In this document: positions 33,124 through 39,514 of the stretch, one piece after another
Layout: every line of letters begins with the position of its first letter
Numbering within the stretch: the stretch's first letter is position 1
From: an uncultured Porphyromonadaceae bacterium
Lineage (GTDB): Bacteria; Bacteroidota; Bacteroidia; Bacteroidales; Muribaculaceae
Direction: 5' to 3'
Assembly: GCA_905202215.1 (NCBI GenBank)
Contig: CAJKRG010000014.1
Location: 1 to 51,107, forward strand
DNA: 51,107 nt
Position numbers and translations under genes: made by a program
The notes under the pieces: generated by a model
Database searches by the model: none
What the model saw: only the letters and a program-made list of their open reading frames with translations
Told to the model about the DNA's origin: nothing

Positions 33124-33840
33124 ACGGAAATCACCTACATTGTCGGTTGACAACGACAGTTCGCTGAACTCGCTGACACATTCTCCCTTGACCGGAGCCT
33201 GTGAGCATATACCTATATATAATTCCTTGGGATAGTTGTTTTTATACAGGCGTACCATTTGCCACTCTTTGCCGTCAAGAGAGAAATAACTTGCGATGGT
33301 ATGAGTGTCGGATGATATTTTGTAATATATGTTGTCCTGCTCGATAACCTCATGGTTATTATCGTCCGATGTACCGACAGTCCTAACGGTCACCACACGA
33401 TGCTTGCCACGCTCGTCCTGTTCAAAACAAAATTTCTGCCAGAGGGTGTCGTTTGCCACGACCATCAGGTTGGCCGCATTGTATAGGCCGTCTTCCGTGA
33501 ATCCCGGCTTGAGGCGTCCTGAGAATGTGAACGGCTTTGTGTTGTCAACTGCCGTCAAGAGGATCTTAGAGGTCGATTTGGTCAATTTACCATCATTGGG
33601 ATCGATGAAGAGGTCAGTGCCTTCCGGCGCTATGAAGCGTATGACCGTGTCGGTCTGGCTCACCTGTTTGTCTGCACCGTTGACCATTTTTGTGAAATGG
33701 ATACCACCCAGTTTCACATCACAGTCCTGAATCTGGAAGGCCGGCTCATATGTGTCTTCTTTTGCCTCCTCCGATGATGGCGAACAGGCCGTCAGACTAA
33801 AAATAGCCACGGCTGAAGCCAAGAGTGTCTTTGTATTCAT
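33112..33840 (-). CDS. DUF1349-type lipoprotein
   Basis: A 242-residue lipoprotein. Start MNTKTLLASAVAIFSLTACSPSS at 33840 has a good lipobox (SLTAC). The rest is a concanavalin-like beta-sandwich of DUF1349 type: FTFSGRLKPGFTEDGLYNAANLMVVANDTLWQKFCFEQDERGKHRVVTV, then YYKISSDTHTIASYFSLDGKEWQMVRLYKNN and YIGICSQAP. DUF1349 proteins are thought to bind carbohydrate; no catalytic residues are known to me. It converges on the LuxR gene and has its own promoter. A regulator-target pair is plausible but unproven. Confidence 0.85.
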   Translation of the reverse strand: MNTKTLLASAVAIFSLTACSPSSEEAKEDTYEPAFQIQDCDVKLGGIHFTKMVNGADKQVSQTDTVIRFIAPEGTDLFIDPNDGKLTKSTSKILLTAVDNTKPFTFSGRLKPGFTEDGLYNAANLMVVANDTLWQKFCFEQDERGKHRVVTVRTVGTSDDNNHEVIEQDNIYYKISSDTHTIASYFSLDGKEWQMVRLYKNNYPKELYIGICSQAPVKGECVSEFSELSLSTDNVGDFRLGN

Positions 33841-33871
33841 ATAAAACATTTTTATAGTTATTTTTATGCTG

Positions 33872-33903
33872 CAAAGTTATAGGCTTTAAGTCATGTCCGC
33901 AAT
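33872..33903 (-). promoter_or_regulatory. Promoter of the DUF1349 lipoprotein gene
   Basis: On the minus strand ATTG (33900-33903), a 20-nt spacer, then TAACTTTG (33872-33879). The start near 33867 leaves a leader of about 27 nt. Dyad site B lies about 60 nt further upstream, a usual place for an activator site. Confidence 0.65.
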
Positions 33904-33964
33904 AGTCAATTTTAACCAAAATACCAAGTCAAAATACATATAAGACTCTCGTCAGATTACTTAA

Positions 33965-34008
33965 GTTTGGTTTAGTAATAGATATATACATCTATACTGA
34001 ACCAAACC
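33965..34008 (-). repeat. Dyad site B, inverted relative to site A
   Basis: Plus-strand arms 33965-33983 and 33990-34007 are complementary except for one mismatch and one extra base, around a short AT core. On the minus strand it reads GGTTTGGTTCAGTAT, then TGTATATAT, as at site A. The rest of the 33841-34263 gap is AT-rich and shows no gene; a short dyad CATTAT/ATAATG lies near 34200-34214. Confidence 0.65.
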
Positions 34009-34263
34009 AATAAATCTATCCTTGGCAAAAGAGAACTGCCCATATTGTTTTTTCTTTTCACCAGTTCTTACCTCTATTTTCATACCGACCACCGAAAGAA
34101 GAAAAACAAGGCAAAAGAATAGAATTAAAAATAACTAACGCCTGCGAATTAAACTTAAATGGCTATTTGTGATTGTACTTAAACTGCTCATTCAGTACAT
34201 TATTAGTATAATGCAAAAGATATATATCGCTGATATATTTAGTGCTACGCTCTGACAGTTTAA

Positions 34264-34914
34264 ATGAATAAAATCTGTTCAATATTGTCTGTTCTCTGTC
34301 TTGCTTTTGCATCGTGCTCCGAAAGACAGAACGTCGCTGTCGTTTCAGAGGAAGAAACCATAGAATCGGATCACATTGCAGAAGGCTCGAAATCGGTGCT
34401 TATCCTGTCGTCAAGTCCCCGTCGCGGCGGAAACTCCGAAACTCTTTGCCGGGAATTCGCCAAAGGTGCCGAAGAGGCCGGTCACAGCGTGGAAATGATA
34501 AACCTAAACGATTATGACATCCATTTCTTCGATAAAACCGAATATGTGCGCGGAGAGGAGGAGGCGATAGATGATGATGCATTGCTTGTTATAGACAAAA
34601 TGAAAAAAGCCGATGTCATTGTGCTCGCATCGCCTGTATATTTCTATTCCATGACAGCGCAGATGAAGGCTCTGATAGACCGCACGTATAATCATGAGAA
34701 AGACCTTGGAGAAAAAGAATTTTACTATATAGTAACTTCTACCGATCGTGATCCGGAGGCTCTCGAAGGAACTATTGCCGGTTTCAGAGGCTTTGCCCGG
34801 TGTCTCTATAAGTCGGTAGAGCGGGGTATAGTGCATGGCAACGGAGCGCGAGCGCGGAGCGATTCTCGGTCATCCGGCCATGCAGAGGCATATGAGCTTG
34901 GCAAAGGCGTGTGA
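34264..34914 (+). CDS. Lipoprotein-type NADPH-dependent FMN reductase/flavodoxin-fold protein
   Basis: A 216-residue protein. A lipoprotein signal (MNKICSILSVLCLAFASC) precedes a flavodoxin-like fold: VLILSSSPRRGGNSETLCREFAKGAEEAGH binds the FMN phosphate, and ADVIVLASPVYFYSMTAQMKALIDR is the second family mark. The cysteine-containing segment normally found between these (CxxC-like) is absent. Near the end the frame reads ARARSDSRSSGH, but a one-base shift gives ERGAILGHPAMQ, the family sequence. The last residues AYELGKGV are again in the main frame. So one base appears gained near 34849 and one lost near 34887. The protein may be folded but damaged there, or this is a sequencing error. Confidence 0.8.
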   Translation: MNKICSILSVLCLAFASCSERQNVAVVSEEETIESDHIAEGSKSVLILSSSPRRGGNSETLCREFAKGAEEAGHSVEMINLNDYDIHFFDKTEYVRGEEEAIDDDALLVIDKMKKADVIVLASPVYFYSMTAQMKALIDRTYNHEKDLGEKEFYYIVTSTDRDPEALEGTIAGFRGFARCLYKSVERGIVHGNGARARSDSRSSGHAEAYELGKGV

Positions 34915-34958
34915 ACCGCTGTCTTTCCTCCCGTAGAGGTGATCCGACGGCGGCGGTC

Positions 34959-35004
34959 GTGCGGATTTGTGCGAAATCAATATGACCATAGCGGTGCGGA
35001 TTTG
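34959..35004 (+). repeat. 11-bp direct repeat ahead of the MATE gene
   Basis: GTGCGGATTTG occurs at 34959-34969 and 34994-35004, 35 bp apart, just upstream of the -7 box TAATTTTG (35017-35024). It might be an operator for a regulator of the exporter. Confidence 0.35.
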
Positions 35005-35016
35005 CGGAATATTCGC

Positions 35017-35024
35017 TAATTTTG
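35017..35024 (+). promoter_or_regulatory. -7 box of the MATE gene
   Basis: TAATTTTG ends 6 nt before the ATG at 35031, which would make a nearly leaderless mRNA. No -33 element lies at the usual distance; the nearest TTTG is 12 nt upstream (35001-35004). Confidence 0.4.
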
Positions 35025-35030
35025 CACCCT

Positions 35031-36479
35031 ATGGCTGATATATCGCAGATAAAAAACGGTGAGAAGATGAGCCTCCGCCAGCAGGTGGCTCTGACGGCAA
35101 AACTGTCGTGGCCGGCTATCATTGCGCAGCTTTCGACCATTCTCATGCAGTATATAGACGCATCGATGGTCGGACGTCTTGGTGCCGACGAGTCGGCCTC
35201 AGTGGGTCTGATGAATTCGAGCCTATGGATGTTCTGGGGTGTATGCTCCATGATCACCATGGGCTTTTCTGTTCAGGTGGCTCATCTTCTGGGGGCTGGA
35301 AATGAATCCGGGGCCAGATCGGTGCTTCGGCAAGGCATCGTGTCTTGTCTGACTGCCGGTATCATAATCGCTTCGCTCGGCATTGCGATTTCCGGACATC
35401 TGCCGCATTGGCTCGGCGGAAAGCCCGAGATATGTGGAAATGCCACAGTCTATTTCCTGACATTCGTGTCGGCGCTTCCTGTATTGATAATGAATTATCT
35501 TGCGGGAGGCATGCTCCGATGTGCGGGCAATATGACGGTTCCCGGCATTCTTAATGTCGGGATGTGTGTGCTTGATGTTGTTTTCAATTTCTTTCTCATA
35601 TTTCCGACTCGCGAAATCTCTCTCGGAGGCACCCTGCTGTCGGTGCCGGGAGCCGGTTTGGGTGTATTTGGAGCTGCTTTGGGTACGGTCTGTGCCGAGA
35701 TTATATGCGCATCGGCTATGATATACTATCTGTGCTGCCGTCAGAAAGGGCTCAGTCTTGCCGGTTTGAAAGGCCGTGGTGATTATCGGCCTACAAAACT
35801 GGTGCTTAAGCGAGCTTTCAGGATTGCCGTGCCGATGACGGCGGAACATATCATATTCTGTGGTGCCCAGATTACTATCACACTGATTGTCGCGCCACTT
35901 GGAGTCGTTGCTATTGCTGCCAATGCCTTTGCCGTCACCGCCGAAAGTCTGTGTTATATGCCGGGATTCGGTATCGGAGAGGCTGCCACAACCCTGTGTG
36001 GCCAGAGTTATGGCGCGGGCCGATATCGTCTCGTACGCCGCTTCTGCTATCTGACGACCTTGCTCGGCATGGCTATCATGACGGTAATGGCTGTTGTGAT
36101 GTATCTGTGTGCTCCGCTGATGATGGGTATAATGACACCCGTCGGGGCGATTGCCGAAGCGGGTACTGAAGTGCTTAGGATCGAGGCTTTCGCCGAGCCT
36201 ATGTATGCCGCTTCGATTGTGGCCTACGGGGCATTTGTCGGGGTTGGGGATACTCTTGTGCCTGCGATAATGAATTTCGGCAGTATATGGCTTGTCCGCA
36301 TTCCTCTTGCGGCAATCCTTGCGCCGACACTCGGGCTGCAGGGCGTATGGATAGCAATGGCGGCCGAGCTTACTTTCCGTGGCATTATTTTCCTTGTCAG
36401 AATGCGCGGAAAGGCGTGGCTGAAACCGGGCCGGACGGCCTCATCTACAGAGCCTGTCATTCACTTTGAGGAGGACTGA
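35031..36479 (+). CDS. MATE family multidrug/toxin exporter
   Basis: A 482-residue inner-membrane protein with about 12 hydrophobic segments in two homologous halves. Marks are LSWPAIIAQLSTILMQYIDASMVGRLGADESASVGL in the first half, and IAVPMTAEHIIFCGAQITITLIVAPLGVVAIAANAFAV followed by GFGIGEAATTLCGQSYGAG in the second. MATE proteins export cationic compounds in exchange for sodium or protons. I chose ATG 35031 over a TTG three codons upstream. No partner genes are adjacent. Confidence 0.93.
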   Translation: MADISQIKNGEKMSLRQQVALTAKLSWPAIIAQLSTILMQYIDASMVGRLGADESASVGLMNSSLWMFWGVCSMITMGFSVQVAHLLGAGNESGARSVLRQGIVSCLTAGIIIASLGIAISGHLPHWLGGKPEICGNATVYFLTFVSALPVLIMNYLAGGMLRCAGNMTVPGILNVGMCVLDVVFNFFLIFPTREISLGGTLLSVPGAGLGVFGAALGTVCAEIICASAMIYYLCCRQKGLSLAGLKGRGDYRPTKLVLKRAFRIAVPMTAEHIIFCGAQITITLIVAPLGVVAIAANAFAVTAESLCYMPGFGIGEAATTLCGQSYGAGRYRLVRRFCYLTTLLGMAIMTVMAVVMYLCAPLMMGIMTPVGAIAEAGTEVLRIEAFAEPMYAASIVAYGAFVGVGDTLVPAIMNFGSIWLVRIPLAAILAPTLGLQGVWIAMAAELTFRGIIFLVRMRGKAWLKPGRTASSTEPVIHFEED

Positions 36480-36526
36480 CAGCTGTTTATAGATCATATT
36501 TAAGAAAAAAATTACATTACCGTATC

Positions 36527-36817
36527 ATGTTCATAGCAATCCTGACATACAAGAAGCCGCTTGAAGAGGTCGATCGTTTTCTTCAGGCACATCGTGAATA
36601 TCTGGCTGAACACTATACTGCCGGCGATTTCATTGCTTCGGGTCCGCAGACGCCCCGCATCGGCGGTATAATAATGATGAAAGCTGAAAGCAGAGAAACT
36701 GTAAACGCGATAATAGCTCAAGATCCTTTCCATATCAATGGTATTGCCGATTATCAGATTGTGGAATTTACTCCTACGCTGTCAGCTAATAAAGAGCTGG
36801 AACATATATTGAAATGA
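36527..36817 (+). CDS. YciI-like protein
   Basis: A 96-residue protein of the small ferredoxin-like YciI/YCII family. Marks are FIAILTYKKPLEEVDRFLQAHREYL with the conserved histidine, then ASGPQTPRIGGIIMMKAESRE and DPFHINGIADYQIVEF with the conserved Asp-Pro-Phe. Members may be small enzymes for dehalogenation-like or isomerisation steps; the role is unknown here. Its stop overlaps the GNAT start as ATGA, so the two are probably translated together. Confidence 0.9.
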   Translation: MFIAILTYKKPLEEVDRFLQAHREYLAEHYTAGDFIASGPQTPRIGGIIMMKAESRETVNAIIAQDPFHINGIADYQIVEFTPTLSANKELEHILK

Positions 36818-37368
36818 TAGAGACAGAAAGACTTATCCTCAGGCCCTGGCGTGAGACCGAGGCTCCTGTCCTTTTCAGATATGCGGCGGATCCGGATATA
36901 GGCTCTGCCGCGGGTTGGCCTCCGCATACTTCGGTAGAAAACAGCCTTGAAATTATAAGGACCGTATTTTCCGCACCGGAAACCTACGCCGTATTATTGA
37001 AAGATACCGGTGAGCCTGTCGGTTCTTGCGGAATAATGTTTTCCGATAGTCTGCACTCTGCGGATATGAAGCAAGGCGAGGCTGAAATAGGGTATTGGAT
37101 TGGCAAGCCATACTGGGGGCAAGGTTTGATTCCGGAGGCTGTCAGGGCTTTGTTGTCGAGATGTTTCTGCGATTTAGCTCTTGATGCAGTATGGTGTGGA
37201 TATTACGACGGGAATACAAAATCGAAACGGGTATGTGAAAAATGCGGTTTCAGATATCATCACACAAACAACGACATCATATCTCCTCTCGGTGACAAAC
37301 GGACCGAACATTTCTACATAATGACAAAAGACGACTACAACACCATATATAGAGGAATAGACTATTAG
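36814..37368 (+). CDS. GNAT N-acetyltransferase (RimJ/RimL type)
   Basis: A 184-residue acetyltransferase. The N-terminus MIETERLILRPWRETEAPVLFRYAADPDIGSAAGWPPH is typical of the RimJ/RimL-like group. The acetyl-CoA site is in EIGYWIGKPYWGQGLIPEAVRALLSRCF (V/I-G-x-x-Y-W-G-x-G), and NTKSKRVCEKCGFRY is the late helix. It transfers acetyl from acetyl-CoA to an amine; the acceptor is unknown. Translationally coupled to the YciI gene. Confidence 0.92.
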   Translation: MIETERLILRPWRETEAPVLFRYAADPDIGSAAGWPPHTSVENSLEIIRTVFSAPETYAVLLKDTGEPVGSCGIMFSDSLHSADMKQGEAEIGYWIGKPYWGQGLIPEAVRALLSRCFCDLALDAVWCGYYDGNTKSKRVCEKCGFRYHHTNNDIISPLGDKRTEHFYIMTKDDYNTIYRGIDY

Positions 37369-37475
37369 AGATTAATGCAGACAAAACGATAATGCTTAGA
37401 TATGGCATTGGTGTATTGGATTGTTTTTTGACGGTGAGTTCGAATCGTGAGAGACAGAAAATGAAATTATATTCG

Positions 37476-37483
37476 TACTTTTG
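37476..37483 (+). promoter_or_regulatory. -7 box of the DUF6377 regulator gene
   Basis: TACTTTTG matches TAnnTTTG and would give a leader of about 28 nt. The -33 position has no TTTG. Confidence 0.45.
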
Positions 37484-37515
37484 TAGGTCAAAATATTATC
37501 GGAAAATCTGTCTGC

Positions 37516-39234
37516 ATGAAAAACTTGATTTATTTCTCTCTGTTATTGGTGTTTTTAGCTGTTTTGGCGGCTTCATGCACGCGTGAGTCTGATAATCTGA
37601 CCCCATATTATGGTAAACTTGATTCCCTTATCGATAGAAGAGAGGATTTCGAGCGTGCGAAACTTTTGAAACTTGCCGAATTACGTCAGAAAGAAAAAAC
37701 GGCAGTGTCGCTGACCGACCGTTATCTGTATGCTTCGCTGCTTTTTGATGAATTTTCTATTTATAATTCGGATTCGGCGATGAAATATGCTGACAGACGC
37801 CTTGATATAGCGCGTTCGTGCGGCAATAAGGAATGGGAGACACGCAGTCTGATCGGTAAATCGAGTCTTCTTGCCGGCACGGGACTACTCCGCGAAGCCG
37901 AAGATGTGATGTTGCGTGTAGATACTGCCGGATTATCTGCCGATCTTATGATAGAATACTATGGCCAGATGATATATTTGTTCAGTCATCTCGGAAATTA
38001 TACAGGAGGCGAAAACAACGACTATTATATCCGTGAGCGGGCTTACAAGGATTCGATGATGGCCGTGATCACACCTGCGCATCCGGAGTATCTGTGGTAT
38101 AAAGGCTGGGATGTGATCGGCACAGACAAAACTGATGCGACTCTTATTCCCGCTCTTGAAGCAAAACTTGAGGCGTCTAAACTCAATACGCGGCAGGATG
38201 CCAAAGAAGCCTATATGCTGTCCAAATTATATGAGCGTGAAGGCGATATGGAGCACTTCCGCAAATATATGATAGTTTCAGCAATGGTTGATGTGCGTAT
38301 TGCCAATGCTGAAATCGCGTCGCTTGAAGAACTGGCGAAAATGGTATTCGGAGACGGCGACGGAGATATAGACCGGGCCTACCGGTATGTGAATTATAGC
38401 CTGAACAAAGCTATCTCTTTTCCCAACCGTGTCAGGGCCGTCGGTATAACCCGGATTCTCGATTCTGTCAATCAGGCATATCAGGAACGCAATCATCAGG
38501 AGCAGCAACGTGCCAGAAAAGCTCTGACGCTTGTGTGTGTCCTCGCTGTGATTCTGGTCTCGGCTATAGCCGTAATTATAGTCCAGAACAGAAGACTGCG
38601 GCGGCAGGGCGACCGTCTCGATAAAGCCAACAAGACCTTGAATGTGAATATCAGAGAACTTTCGGAGGCCCAGAATCAACTAAACGATGTCAATAGCCGT
38701 CTGAAAAAGCTGAATGCCGACTTAAAGCAGAAGAACGATGAACTAAACGAGGCCAACTATGTCAAGGAGGAGTACATCGGCTATATTTTTACGATATGCT
38801 CCAATTATATCAGAAAACTCGAGGATCTGAGAAAGAGTATACACGTCAAAGCAGTGACAAAGAAGTATAAGGAGATCATAGAGGAGACAGAAAATTCTGA
38901 TATGACGCGTGAAGAGCTGAAGGATTTTTATAAGTCCTTCGATTCGGTCTTTCTGCACATCTATCCTGATTTTGTGACTGATTTCAATTCGCTTCTTCAA
39001 GACGACAAGCATATAGTGCCAAAGGAAGGGGAGTTGCTGAATACAGAACTCCGTATCTATGCTCTTGTGCGCCTCGGGATAACCGATAGCATTAAAATCG
39101 CAGAATTTCTGCATTGCTCGCCTCAGACTGTATACAATAATCGGTTCCGCGTACGAAACCGTGCCCTGATAGACCGCAAAAATTTCGCGGAGGCAGTGCG
39201 GACGCTTGGAAAATTCATGGACAGACCGTCGTGA
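37516..39234 (+). CDS. DUF6377-type membrane-bound PUL regulator
   Basis: A 572-residue protein. A lipoprotein-like signal (VLAASC) is followed by a periplasmic helical repeat part with TPR-like spacing (residues 25-330). One membrane span covers about 337-358 (ALTLVCVLAVILVSAIAVIIV). A coiled coil covers about 365-420 (LDKANKTLNVNIRELSEAQNQLNDVNSRLKKLNADL). The C-terminal cytosolic domain ends in a helix-turn-helix-like segment, TDSIKIAEFLHCSPQTVYNNRFRVRNRA. Such proteins sit next to susCD loci and are thought to sense a glycan in the periplasm and act on transcription inside. It lies 280 nt upstream of the SusC gene in the same orientation. Confidence 0.88.
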   Translation: MKNLIYFSLLLVFLAVLAASCTRESDNLTPYYGKLDSLIDRREDFERAKLLKLAELRQKEKTAVSLTDRYLYASLLFDEFSIYNSDSAMKYADRRLDIARSCGNKEWETRSLIGKSSLLAGTGLLREAEDVMLRVDTAGLSADLMIEYYGQMIYLFSHLGNYTGGENNDYYIRERAYKDSMMAVITPAHPEYLWYKGWDVIGTDKTDATLIPALEAKLEASKLNTRQDAKEAYMLSKLYEREGDMEHFRKYMIVSAMVDVRIANAEIASLEELAKMVFGDGDGDIDRAYRYVNYSLNKAISFPNRVRAVGITRILDSVNQAYQERNHQEQQRARKALTLVCVLAVILVSAIAVIIVQNRRLRRQGDRLDKANKTLNVNIRELSEAQNQLNDVNSRLKKLNADLKQKNDELNEANYVKEEYIGYIFTICSNYIRKLEDLRKSIHVKAVTKKYKEIIEETENSDMTREELKDFYKSFDSVFLHIYPDFVTDFNSLLQDDKHIVPKEGELLNTELRIYALVRLGITDSIKIAEFLHCSPQTVYNNRFRVRNRALIDRKNFAEAVRTLGKFMDRPS

Positions 39235-39284
39235 GAAGTGTCCTGAATCATTTGTAAAGCTATTTATTTCTTACTTTTTTTGAT

Positions 39285-39321
39285 ATTGCCGGAATGCTCA
39301 ATTTATTGGTATTCCGGCAAT
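39285..39321 (+). terminator. Hairpin after the DUF6377 gene
   Basis: ATTGCCGGAAT (39285-39295) pairs perfectly with ATTCCGGCAAT (39311-39321). The T-run lies before the stem (about 39274-39281), not after it, so classic intrinsic termination is doubtful. Confidence 0.45.
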
Positions 39322-39326
39322 TGATA

Positions 39327-39425
39327 TTTACTTGCCACTTACTTGGGCTACTTACTTGTGTATACAGACCGAAGTAATATGTATTAATTTTGTATCGTCG
39401 GTATCTGAGACAAGTGCGATCTCAG
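39327..39425 (+). promoter_or_regulatory. SusC operon control region: TTACTTG repeats, -7 box, leader hairpin
   Basis: Three copies of TTACTTG lie 11-13 bp apart (39328-39334, 39339-39345, 39352-39358), about one helical turn each. A -7 box TAATTTTG follows at 39385-39392. The expected -33 is absent, as in activator-dependent promoters. The leader of about 118 nt starts with a hairpin CTGAGA/TCTCAG (39405-39410 with 39420-39425). The repeats are candidate sites for the locus regulator. Confidence 0.5.
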
Positions 39426-39514
39426 CCGATTCAAATCTATACCTTACCAAACCTTAATTAAAAGAAACTAATATCACAATTTACCCTTTAATACCAATCT
39501 AAACTAAAATCCGA

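Noticed and set aside
30118..34914. A complete integrative element with direct attachment repeats
   Set aside because: I found no direct repeat at plausible ends and no transfer, replication or mobilisation genes; the matching sites found are inverted.
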